From NCBI GenBank assembly GCA_964490935.1, contig CAZBEO010000069.1:1-18868 (forward strand): a DNA stretch of 18,868 nucleotides, read 5' to 3'. The position numbers were made by a program, and so were the translations under genes. Below the pieces are notes generated by a model. That model saw nothing but the letters and a program-made list of their open reading frames with translations, had not been told where the DNA came from and searched no databases. Numbering within the stretch: position 1 is the first letter of the stretch; each line of letters opens with the position of its first letter. Shown here in pieces: positions 6,539-12,950 of this stretch. This DNA comes from JAQVYB01 sp964490935. GTDB lineage: Bacteria; Verrucomicrobiota; Kiritimatiellia; RZYC01.

Positions 6539-7270
6539 ATGCAGACAGCTCTAATCCTAGGCGCAGGTTCCGATCTGGCGCGCGCCCTCGCCCGCCAATT
6601 CGCCACCGCATCCTATCGCCTCATCCTCGCCGAACCCGACACCTCGCTCATCGAAGGCCTCGCTAAAGACCTCGAAATACGTTCGCAGGCCCCCGTCGAA
6701 ACCGTCGCCTTCGATGCCCTTAAACCCGAAACTCATCAGGCCTTCTACAACTCGCTCAGCGTCAAACCCGATGTCGTCCTGTGCGTCTTCGGCTACATGG
6801 GCGATCAACTCAAGGCCGAAACCGACTCCGCCGAACGCCTGCGCGTCATGAACGTGAACTACACCGGTGCCGTTTCCATTCTCGAAGTCATCGCCGCCGA
6901 CTTCTCGGCACGCAAAGCCGGAACCCTCATCGGCATCAGCTCCTGCGCTGGCGACCGGGGCAGACAGAGCAACTACATCTATGGCTCCGCCAAGGCCGGC
7001 TTCACGGCCTACCTTTCCGGCCTACGTAATCGCCTCTTTCATCACGGCGTACACGTCATGACCGTGAAACCCGGCTTTATGCGCACCGCCATGACCGAAG
7101 GCATGAAACTCCCCGAACCGCTCACCGCCATGCCCGACCGCGCCGCTGAAATAATTTTTAGAGCTTTTACTCGCAAACGAAACGTCATTTACCTACTTTG
7201 GATGTGGAAATGGATCATGATGATGGTCCGGAATGTGCCGGAATGCGTATTCAAACGCATGAAAATGTAA
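6539..7270 (+). CDS. DprE2-like short-chain dehydrogenase/reductase
   Basis: A 243-residue SDR expected to reduce the 2'-keto intermediate made by the DprE1-like enzyme, completing ribo-to-arabino type epimerisation of a polyprenyl-phospho-sugar. Visible: nucleotide-binding GAGSDLA (8-14), the N105 of VMNVNYTG, S134/S135, and catalytic Y148-x3-K152 in NYIYGSAKAGF; PGFMRTAMTEGM follows. The C-terminal VIYLLWMWKWIMMMVRNV is strongly hydrophobic and ends in a basic tail, consistent with membrane association, as for DprE2. The start is supported by AGGAG at 6524-6528. The gene is 18 nt after the DprE1-like gene and 23 nt before the DUF342 gene, so co-transcription is likely. The substrate is inferred from the partner gene only. 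Confidence 0.88.
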   Translation: MQTALILGAGSDLARALARQFATASYRLILAEPDTSLIEGLAKDLEIRSQAPVETVAFDALKPETHQAFYNSLSVKPDVVLCVFGYMGDQLKAETDSAERLRVMNVNYTGAVSILEVIAADFSARKAGTLIGISSCAGDRGRQSNYIYGSAKAGFTAYLSGLRNRLFHHGVHVMTVKPGFMRTAMTEGMKLPEPLTAMPDRAAEIIFRAFTRKRNVIYLLWMWKWIMMMVRNVPECVFKRMKM

Positions 7271-7293
7271 CACCAAAACCGTAACGAGGGGTC

Positions 7294-8802
7294 ATGGCGG
7301 CTGAAGATAAATTCCCTATTCATCTGGTAAGTGATCGCTATACGCTCACGCTGAACCTCGCTGCCGATGCTACCAAATGCCTCGTCGACCTGACGTGCCA
7401 CGACGGCAACCCCCTCCAACCCGAAGAACTCAAAATCATCCTCCAGGAACAGGGCGTCATCGAGGGGCTTCTGCCGGACGCCATCCAGGAACTCTGCAAC
7501 CAAGCTGCCGGTGGAAAAGAAATCATCGGCACCCTCGTGGCCTCTGGCATACCCCCTATTAGCACCGGCGGACGCGTCGAATTCCTCGTCCGCCAATCCA
7601 TCGATCGACCCGAACTGCAAATCGACGAAAATGCCCAGCAGGCCGATTACCGCAACACCAATATGTTTGAAAATGTCTACAAGGATCAGCCGCTGGCCAC
7701 GATCCAGAAGGCCTCCAAACAAAATGGACTGACCGTCACCGGAAAAGTCATAGAAGTCAAACCAGGGCGCGAAATCTTTGTACACACCGGCGATGGCGCA
7801 AAAAAAACGGATAACGGCAGAAGTATTATCGCCACGCGCGATGGACGCCTCGTCTACGAGGGCGACAAGGTTTCCGTCTCCGAAAATCTCGTGGTGGACT
7901 TTGATGTGGATTATCATGTCGGACACATCGACTTTGTCGGCTTCATCCGGGTCGGTGGCGATGTCAAGGACGGCTTTAACGTCAGCGGAAAAAAAGGCGT
8001 ACAGATAGATGGCACCGTGGGCGTATGCCGGGTCAAATCCGAGGGCAACATTAAACTAGGTGGCATGGCCGGTGCCAAAAAACCGGAAGCCATCATCGAA
8101 TGCGGGGGCGACCTCACCGCCAATTACATGCACGGCGTCAACGTGACCTGTGCCGGGGACGTCCACGTCAGCTATGAAATGCTGCACTGCACCGTCAATT
8201 GCAAAGGCGCCATATTTGTGCACGGCAACATCTCCGGCGGCGAATACGCCGCCTCCAACGGCATTGAACTGGAAAGCGTGGGCTCTGAACTCGGCGTGCT
8301 CACCCGCCTGAAGGCTGGCATGGAGGAAAAAGAAATCTCGCCCATGGCCAAACTCGAAGATGAACTGAACCAGATCATCCGCGATCAACAACGCATTGTC
8401 AAACAGCTCGATCCCCTCCGCAGAAACCCGAAAGCCATCGCCAATTCCGACCGACTCAAAAAACTCGCCGCCGACCTGCTCACCGAGTATCAGCGCCTGA
8501 ATGCCCGCAAACAGGAAATCGAAGGCGAAGTCCAGACCGTGCGCTACGAACAACTCAAACGCGCCAACGACATCAAAATTCGCGCCAACGCCAAAATCAA
8601 CGTCATTCGCAAACTCTATCGCGGAACGATCATTGAACTCAGCGGTGCCGTGGAAAAAATGCGCAACGACAATACCGGCCCGATATCCGTTATCCGAAAC
8701 ACCGCCAACGAAACGATGCGCATTCTCCCCATGACCTCCATCACCACCAATGCGCGCGACCTGGAACAGACCATCCTCTCCAAAACCCGGGACGAGCACT
8801 GA
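7294..8802 (+). CDS. DUF342 / FapA-family protein
   Basis: A 502-residue soluble protein. It has the N-terminal DUF342 signature region (LTLNLAADATKCLVDL, LQPEELKIILQEQGVIEGL), a central glycine-rich repetitive part of beta-helix type (residues about 140-335, with GDKVSVSENLVVDFDVDYHVG and GFIRVGGDVKDGFNV) and a long charged coiled coil after residue 340 (MEEKEISPMAKLEDELNQII onward). The family is annotated 'flagellar assembly protein A', but most members lack a proven role; no flagellar gene is nearby. The start is fixed by GAGGGG at 7286-7291. It is 23 nt after the DprE2-like gene and 53 nt before the PDZ gene, so it probably belongs to the same transcript. A scaffold or localisation role is an inference from fold and context. 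Confidence 0.85.
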   Translation: MAAEDKFPIHLVSDRYTLTLNLAADATKCLVDLTCHDGNPLQPEELKIILQEQGVIEGLLPDAIQELCNQAAGGKEIIGTLVASGIPPISTGGRVEFLVRQSIDRPELQIDENAQQADYRNTNMFENVYKDQPLATIQKASKQNGLTVTGKVIEVKPGREIFVHTGDGAKKTDNGRSIIATRDGRLVYEGDKVSVSENLVVDFDVDYHVGHIDFVGFIRVGGDVKDGFNVSGKKGVQIDGTVGVCRVKSEGNIKLGGMAGAKKPEAIIECGGDLTANYMHGVNVTCAGDVHVSYEMLHCTVNCKGAIFVHGNISGGEYAASNGIELESVGSELGVLTRLKAGMEEKEISPMAKLEDELNQIIRDQQRIVKQLDPLRRNPKAIANSDRLKKLAADLLTEYQRLNARKQEIEGEVQTVRYEQLKRANDIKIRANAKINVIRKLYRGTIIELSGAVEKMRNDNTGPISVIRNTANETMRILPMTSITTNARDLEQTILSKTRDEH

Positions 8803-8855
8803 GTCCCCCGTTGATCCCGCAGAGCGCCGCTCCAAACCCGTTTTCGGATTCGACC

Positions 8856-9569
8856 ATGACACTGAAAAGAACACTCCGTGCTGGCACGCTACTCTTATGC
8901 CTTTCCCTCTGGACGGGACCTGCTCTCGCCCTGGTGCGTTTCACACTCGACGACGACCGATACGAACTCCTCGCCGAAAACGCCACCGCCAACGAGATCC
9001 TAGCCGTGGTGGAAGACTCCCTGCAAATTCCTGTGGGGCGGCTCCCCGGCGACGCTCCCCCGCTCTCCATCCACACCAAATCCTCCGACCTCGAAAAAGT
9101 CCTGAGTTCCTTCTGTGAAAGCTTTGTGGTGCTGTACGCCGAGGATGAACAAGGCACCTCGCGCCCGACAGCCATCCAGGTAACTGTTTCTGTGGACGCC
9201 CCGCAAATCGACGTCGTAACCCGCAGCGAAACCATCCAATCGCACCAACTGAAACAGCGTATGCCCATGCCCAGCATCGCGCCGATCGAATATGCCGGCA
9301 TCGGCGCCTACATTCAACCCGCTGAAGACGGTTCCGGCCTCTGGCTACGCCCCGTATCCGAGAACTCACCCGCCGCCCGATGCGGCATTCAACTGGGCGA
9401 CAAAGCACTGACCATCAACGGACGCGCCGTTCAGGACTTTCCCAATATCAACGCCATGGCCGAAGCCATACGCGGCCCGATCGGAAGCCCCGTGCAACTG
9501 CTTATCGAAAAACCGGACGGCTCCCTCATCAATCAGGTCGTCATGCGCGACCTCATCACTTCGCCGTGA
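8856..9569 (+). CDS. Exported protein with STN-like region and C-terminal PDZ domain
   Basis: A 237-residue protein with signal peptide (MTLKRTLRAGTLLLCLSLWT, then GPALA) and a mature part that is periplasmic. Residues about 28-112 look like a secretin/TonB short N-terminal (STN) type fold: ENATANEILAVVEDSLQIPV then SDLEKVLSSFCESFVVLYA. Residues about 148-232 are a PDZ domain: GIGAYIQPAEDGSGLWLR, ENSPAARCGIQLGDKALTIN, IGSPVQLLIEKPDGS. No protease domain is present, so it is an adaptor-like PDZ protein, comparable in architecture to GspC-type or other envelope scaffolds. The ATG at 8856 is preferred over a TTG at 8811 because it begins the signal peptide; its ribosome site is weak. It is the last gene of the + strand run and meets the lipoprotein gene tail-to-tail across 32 bp. 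Confidence 0.75.
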   Translation: MTLKRTLRAGTLLLCLSLWTGPALALVRFTLDDDRYELLAENATANEILAVVEDSLQIPVGRLPGDAPPLSIHTKSSDLEKVLSSFCESFVVLYAEDEQGTSRPTAIQVTVSVDAPQIDVVTRSETIQSHQLKQRMPMPSIAPIEYAGIGAYIQPAEDGSGLWLRPVSENSPAARCGIQLGDKALTINGRAVQDFPNINAMAEAIRGPIGSPVQLLIEKPDGSLINQVVMRDLITSP

Positions 9570-9601
9570 GACGAACACGCCCTCCCGCGAAGAACGCGTG
9601 G

Positions 9602-10294
9602 TTATTGCTGTTTGATATCTACGGTTTTAGTGGTGGACCCGTCCGATACGGTGATTGTCTGGGTGCCGTTAGAGGATGTTGCCGAGTAGGTGACTTGATA
9701 ACCGGTGGTGGGGGATACGGAGCCATATGTAGATGTGGTCACCGTCCATGTGTAGGATCCTGTTCCGCCCGATGCGGTAAGGGTGGCCGTTCCATTTGTG
9801 GAAATGGTGGTTGCGCTTGCAGCTATCGTAAGCGTGTTGCTTGATTGCGCTGGCGCAGTGGCCTTTCCGTAGAGGACGGCGTAGAGATTGTCTTCAATCC
9901 AGGTGCCTTCCATGATGGCTTGGCTTCCGCTGATGTTGATGTTGCCGTTGACGATGACGCGGTTGCCGACGGTGGTTTTCCCTTCGAGGGTAAAGGAGCA
10001 GGTCTTGGCCTCGCTGTTAACCGACCCGATGGTGCCGCGAAAGATGATGCCATGATTGTCGATGGCTTCCAACTGGTCGCCGTATTGGCGGAGGTCAAAG
10101 TATTCCGGTCGGCTTCCAGAGGAATTGTTGACCAGCGAGGTGTAGTGATCCGCCTGCCCGTGATAGACCCCCCAGACGTTGATGTCCACATTGCGGGAGC
10201 CACTTTCGCTGGAGTCCACCTCGCAGCCGATAAACAGGATCGTGATGAACAGGGTGCCCAAGGCGCAAAAGAGGCGTGCGAATTGTTTCTTCAT
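9602..10294 (-). CDS. Predicted lipoprotein with C-terminal Ig-like stretch
   Basis: A 230-residue protein beginning MKKQFARLFCALGTLFITIL and a lipobox FIGC with C24 as the lipidation site. The start at 10294 has GGAAAGGA just upstream; the frame is open further (to 10546) but that part reads antisense through the tRNA gene. The mature part begins with Ser/Glu, then a domain (VWGVYHGQADHY, MEGTWIEDNLYAVLYGKA) reminiscent of small beta-barrel domains that measure or bind ligands, and ends with a Thr/Ser-rich Ig-like stretch (LTASGGTGSYTWTVTTSTYG). No enzyme motif is seen. It is a single-gene unit, convergent with the PDZ gene and divergent from tRNA-Leu. The function is unknown. Confidence 0.8.
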   Translation of the reverse strand: MKKQFARLFCALGTLFITILFIGCEVDSSESGSRNVDINVWGVYHGQADHYTSLVNNSSGSRPEYFDLRQYGDQLEAIDNHGIIFRGTIGSVNSEAKTCSFTLEGKTTVGNRVIVNGNINISGSQAIMEGTWIEDNLYAVLYGKATAPAQSSNTLTIAASATTISTNGTATLTASGGTGSYTWTVTTSTYGSVSPTTGYQVTYSATSSNGTQTITVSDGSTTKTVDIKQQ

Positions 10295-10425
10295 GGATAT
10301 TCCTTTCCCACTCGTACCGAGGCAAAACATAGAGGTTTCGCCCGCCAAGGCAAGAACATGTTCGTTTGTTTTTCTGTCTTTGCGTTGTTTTCTGTTCCTG
10401 CTATTGTCCGTTTGTTCTATGTATT

Positions 10426-10511
10426 GCCCGGGTGGCGAAATGGCAGACGCAACGGACTTAAAATCCGTTATCCGAAAGGATGTATGGGTTCGACTCCCAT
10501 CCCGGGCACCA
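10426..10511 (+). tRNA. tRNA-Leu (anticodon UAA)
   Basis: A class II tRNA with acceptor stem GCCCGGG (10426-10432) pairing CCCGGGC (10501-10507), discriminator A and encoded CCA (10509-10511). The anticodon stem is ACGGA/TCCGT (10452-10456, 10464-10468) around loop CTTAAAA, giving anticodon TAA at 10459-10461. A long variable arm TCC-GAAA-GGA follows, and the T arm is ATGGG/CCCAT with loop TTCGACT. It reads UUA and probably UUG. The T/G-rich stretch 10360-10425 upstream shows no strong promoter boxes. Confidence 0.97.
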
Positions 10512-10544
10512 TTTCGAGGGACGGTGTAGAAAAAATGCGTCGGC

Positions 10545-10578
10545 AAAACAAAAGGACGCTGGGGACAGCGTCCCTCCC
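10545..10578 (-). terminator. Intrinsic terminator of nspC, repeat-family copy 1
   Basis: Read on the minus strand: GGGA lead (10578 downward), then stem GGACGCTG, loop TCCC, stem CAGCGTCC (10573-10554) followed by TTTTGTTTT (10553-10545). The 8-bp perfect GC-rich stem plus U-tract is a canonical Rho-independent terminator placed 70 nt after the nspC stop. The same sequence with two or three changes terminates the glycosyltransferase gene at 18835-18862. On the plus strand it has no T-tract, so it does not serve the tRNA. Confidence 0.75.
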
Positions 10579-10647
10579 GATTGCCGGTTCATTATTCTTT
10601 CCCTTGTGATCTCTGCGTTCTTTGTGGTGAATGAATTTCCCCCACCT
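10579..10647. other. Spacer downstream of nspC with dispersed-repeat-like words
   Basis: A 69-bp stretch between nspC and its terminator. The piece CTCTGCGTTCTTTGTGGTGA (10611-10630) resembles a short word commonly scattered in intergenic DNA of related environmental bacteria. No gene is seen. Confidence 0.35.
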
Positions 10648-11817
10648 TCACGCGAGGCGGTGTTTGAAATCCTCGTACGTGAATCGGCGGACCACTTCGA
10701 GTTTCCCCGTGCCCGAATCGTACAGGGCAATGGCGGGGTGCTGCACCCCGTTGAACATCGTCGTTTTCACCATCGAGTAGTGCGCCATATCCTCAAACAG
10801 GAGCCGATCGCCTGCGTTCAGCGGCGCATCGAATGAGTAATCGCCGACCACATCTCCGGCCAGACAGCTAAGCCCCGCGAGCCGAACCGTGTGCGCCTGT
10901 TCGCCCGGCTCCCCCGCACGCGCCGACGGCATCGGAAAGAAATTATCTTTCAATCGGCACACATTCGGACGGTACGGCATCTCCAGCACATCGGGCATAT
11001 GGGCCGTGCAGGAGACGTCCAAAATGGCAATATCCATCTCATTGCGCACCACGTCGAGCACCGTGGCTGTCAGTACGCCCGCATTCAGGGCCACAGCTTC
11101 GCCCGGTTCCAGATACACCTGCACCCCGTGCCGCTGCTGAAAATCCGACACCAGTTCGCATAGCAAATCCACGTCGTAATCCGCCCGCGTGATGTGATGC
11201 CCGCCTCCGAAATTGAACCAGGACATCCCCGGAATCAGGTCGCCGAACCGTTCCTCCACCTCCGCCAACGTCCTTTGCAGAGCGTCTGCATTCTGTTCGC
11301 AAAGGGTATGAAAATGCAGGCCGGAAATGCCATCGAGCGACTCCCCCTCGAAGGCGGCGCGGCAAATGCCCAGGCGCGAGTGCGGCGCACAGGGATCATA
11401 GATGGCATGATCCTGCGTGGAACACTCCGGATTGATGCGAAGCCCGCAGCGTATCGGGCGCGGTGCCGACTCGACCAGCGCCCGGAATTGTTTCCACTGC
11501 GCGAAGGAATTGAAATCCATCTCATCCACCCACTGCACCAGCTCGTGCACATCTGCCTCGCTGTAGGCCGCCGCAAAGACATGTACCTCGCGATCAAACT
11601 CCTCTCGGCCCAGACGCGCCTCGTTGGGCGAACTGGCGCACACGCCATCCAGATGTTCCCGAATCAACGGATACAGCCGCCAAAGTGCAAAGCCCTTCTG
11701 TGCCAGTAGAATCCGGCAACCCGTCCGGCATTTCACCTCGGCCAGACGCTCCAGATTCCTGCGAATCCGCTGCACATCCACCACAAACATCGGTGTTTCA
11801 ATGGTCCCGGCTTTCAT
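10648..11817 (-). CDS. nspC: Carboxynorspermidine decarboxylase
   Basis: A 389-residue PLP-dependent alanine-racemase-fold decarboxylase that converts carboxynorspermidine/carboxyspermidine to norspermidine/spermidine, the last step of the alternative polyamine route. Family signatures: TPMFVVDVQRI at the N terminus, PLP lysine K41 in ILLAQKGFALW, SSPNEARLGREEF, FNFGGGHHITRADYD, YLEPGEAVALN, SCTAHMPDVLEMPYRP and the C-terminal EDMAHYSMVKTTMFNGVQHP. Three ATGs are in frame upstream of the conserved start; the one at 11817 is chosen because GAGGAG sits six bases before it. Four phased palindromes (11839-11957) lie directly upstream and a terminator at 10545-10578 follows. It is a single-gene unit. 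The aguA-aguB pair making its putrescine precursor is also in the window, but the required carboxy(nor)spermidine dehydrogenase is not. Confidence 0.95.
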   Translation of the reverse strand: MKAGTIETPMFVVDVQRIRRNLERLAEVKCRTGCRILLAQKGFALWRLYPLIREHLDGVCASSPNEARLGREEFDREVHVFAAAYSEADVHELVQWVDEMDFNSFAQWKQFRALVESAPRPIRCGLRINPECSTQDHAIYDPCAPHSRLGICRAAFEGESLDGISGLHFHTLCEQNADALQRTLAEVEERFGDLIPGMSWFNFGGGHHITRADYDVDLLCELVSDFQQRHGVQVYLEPGEAVALNAGVLTATVLDVVRNEMDIAILDVSCTAHMPDVLEMPYRPNVCRLKDNFFPMPSARAGEPGEQAHTVRLAGLSCLAGDVVGDYSFDAPLNAGDRLLFEDMAHYSMVKTTMFNGVQHPAIALYDSGTGKLEVVRRFTYEDFKHRLA

Positions 11818-11838
11818 CCGCATCTCCTCGCAAAAAGT

Positions 11839-11957
11839 TTCCAATGATTGGAAAAGTGCCCTCAGGGCACGTCCAAATCTTTCCAATGATTGGAAAAACG
11901 CCTCAAAAAGTTTCCAATGATTGGAAAATCAGTACTTTATTTTTCCAATGATTGGAA
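11839..11957. repeat. Array of four 15-bp palindromes with 42/31/31-bp spacing upstream of nspC
   Basis: TTCCAATGATTGGAA (minus strand TTCCAATCATTGGAA) occurs at 11839-11853, 11881-11895, 11912-11926 and 11943-11957, centres 11846, 11888, 11919, 11950. The spacings 42, 31, 31 are close to 4, 3 and 3 helical turns. Read on the minus strand, the spacer after a palindrome again begins ACTTTTT and ends CGTTTT, as in the array at 1700-1776. The copy nearest nspC is 22 bp from its ATG, next to the ribosome site. Candidate operator array or dispersed repeat. Confidence 0.9.
11856..11870. repeat. Perfect GC-rich palindrome between two array units
   Basis: GTGCCCT-C-AGGGCAC is a 7-bp perfect inverted repeat lying in the one enlarged (42-bp) interval of the array, within the probable 5' leader of nspC, 39 nt before its start codon. 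It could form an mRNA hairpin or be a second protein site. It is the only interval that contains such an element. Confidence 0.6.
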
Positions 11958-12005
11958 ATGTATTCCGAAGGCTACCATGGCGACGTCATGCAAATCATGG
12001 CCGAG

Positions 12006-12261
12006 CCCAAGGCGTCGGAGCCCGACGCCCTCCACAAATATCCCTCTCCCTGGACGGCACGCGGCTCGCGTGCCTCAAACGTCAAAGCCAATCACCCACC
12101 GGCCCATCGAAACATTCCCACACCGGAGCAATTCCACGCACCCAAGGCGTCGGAGCCCGACGCCCTCCACAAATATCCCTCTCCCTGGACGGCACGCGGC
12201 CCGCGTGCCTCAAACGTCAAAGCCAGACGCCCATCGGCCCATCGAAACATTCCCACACCGG
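12006..12261. repeat. Two 121-bp direct repeats, period 135 bp, each with two GC-rich hairpins
   Basis: 12006-12126 and 12141-12261 are nearly identical (a T/C change in the second hairpin loop and a few changes near AATCACCCACC). Each copy contains GGCGTCGG-AGC-CCGACGCC (12011-12029; 12146-12164) and GGCACGCG-3 nt-CGCGTGCC (12056-12074; 12191-12209). The 14 bp between the copies is unique. Open frames through it exist on both strands but have no protein-like features. It lies between the array upstream of nspC and the toxin-antitoxin promoter. Confidence 0.85.
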
Positions 12262-12280
12262 GGTGACACCTGCACCGCAT

Positions 12281-12309
12281 TTGACATACCATATAGAATA
12301 TAGTACTTT
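12281..12309 (+). promoter_or_regulatory. Candidate promoter of the toxin-antitoxin operon
   Basis: A perfect -35 box TTGACA (12281-12286) is followed after 17 bp by TACTTT (12304-12309), a weak -10. The interval holds a direct repeat ATATAG-A-ATATAG (12291-12303), a possible operator for the antitoxin. With this -10, transcription would start within a few bases of the toxin ATG at 12316, i.e. a leaderless or near-leaderless message. Confidence 0.5.
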
Positions 12310-12315
12310 ATTGAT

Positions 12316-12597
12316 ATGTGGGAAATATATGAAAGTCACCATCTGGCTAGAAGACTCCCGAAACTCCCCCGGGAGGTTTTGAAGCGCTATGAAAAATGGA
12401 AAGACCTTGTTGAGATATCCGGCCCGGAAGGCTTGCGATTAATCAAGGGATTCCGTGATGAAAGTCTTAAGGGGAATTGGGCTGGACACAGAGCTTCGAG
12501 ACTGGGGCTGCAATTTCGACTGGTTTACAGGATAGAGAACAAAAAACTATATGTCGAAGTGATCGACATAACCGCGCACAATTACAGGAGAAATTGA
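12316..12597 (+). CDS. RelE/HigB-type toxin (mRNA interferase family)
   Basis: A 93-residue basic protein of the RelE/ParE superfamily: MWEIYESHHLARRLPKLP, then a helical part with YEKWKDLVEISGPEGLR, then the conserved strand set LIKGFRDESLKGNWAGHRAS, RLGLQFRLVYRIENKKL and a C-terminal HNYRR, where the family carries catalytic or RNA-contacting residues. Toxins of this kind cleave ribosome-bound mRNA. The start at 12316 has no ribosome-binding site; the promoter boxes end six bases before the ATG, so the transcript may be leaderless. The antitoxin gene begins one base after the stop, toxin first, as in higBA loci. The locus lies next to a repeat cluster, a common position for acquired toxin-antitoxin modules. 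Confidence 0.88.
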   Translation: MWEIYESHHLARRLPKLPREVLKRYEKWKDLVEISGPEGLRLIKGFRDESLKGNWAGHRASRLGLQFRLVYRIENKKLYVEVIDITAHNYRRN

Positions 12598-12598
12598 G

Positions 12599-12859
12599 AT
12601 GAACAAGTACAGAAAAGCAATAAAGACCATCGATGTTTCTGTCGGGGAATCGGTTCGGATTGTGCGCGAGCTTCAGGAACTCAGCCAAACCGAACTCGCC
12701 GCCCTCACCGGAATCCCTCAATCCACCATTTCCGGAATAGAGAACGACCGAATCCAGATTGGTGTTGAAAGGGCAAAAGTCCTTGCGCGAGCCCTTAAAT
12801 GTCATCCGGCGGTCTTGGTTTTCCCCGGTTGGGACATCAAAGAGCAGGCGGTGGCCTAA
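12599..12859 (+). CDS. XRE-family antitoxin
   Basis: An 86-residue helix-turn-helix protein: ESVRIVRELQELSQTELAAL, TGIPQSTISGIENDRIQIGV is the Cro/CI-type DNA-binding unit (about 18-64), and the tail LKCHPAVLVFPGWD is typical of antitoxins paired with this RelE-like toxin. It should neutralise the toxin and repress the operon through the region 12281-12315. AGGAG at 12586-12590 inside the toxin gene provides a good ribosome site, unlike the toxin's own start; that difference would favour excess antitoxin. The product ends near 12859 and the spacer after it carries a long hairpin. Confidence 0.9.
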   Translation: MNKYRKAIKTIDVSVGESVRIVRELQELSQTELAALTGIPQSTISGIENDRIQIGVERAKVLARALKCHPAVLVFPGWDIKEQAVA

Positions 12860-12910
12860 AACATCTTGGCCGTCATGAATCCCCTACAACACCGTATCCG
12901 CTGTTGTTTC

Positions 12911-12950
12911 CTAGCAGGATGGTGGGGCCCCAAGCCCGCCATTCTGCTAG
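12911..12950. repeat. Long hairpin between convergent antitoxin and yjbQ-type genes
   Basis: Arms 12911-12926 (CTAGCAGGATGGTGGG) and 12935-12950 (CCCGCCATTCTGCTAG) pair over 16 bp with two positions that are G-U wobbles in plus-strand RNA, loop of 8. The right arm contains the stop codon of the minus-strand YjbQ-family gene. Neither strand has a T-tract after the stem, so it is not a textbook terminator, but it may block read-through or protect 3' ends. Confidence 0.7.

Noticed and set aside
10295..10546. N-terminal extension of the lipoprotein frame upstream of 10294
   Set aside because: It translates the antisense of tRNA-Leu, and the internal ATG starts a proper lipoprotein signal peptide with ribosome site.
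11890..12382. Several overlapping plus-strand frames of 88-153 codons
   Set aside because: They are translations of the palindrome array and of the 135-bp repeats; the repeated peptide words follow directly from repeated DNA.
12316..12859. Defence island or phage region around the toxin-antitoxin genes
   Set aside because: No integrase, restriction, nuclease or phage structural gene is present; the neighbours are polyamine, YjbQ and repair genes.
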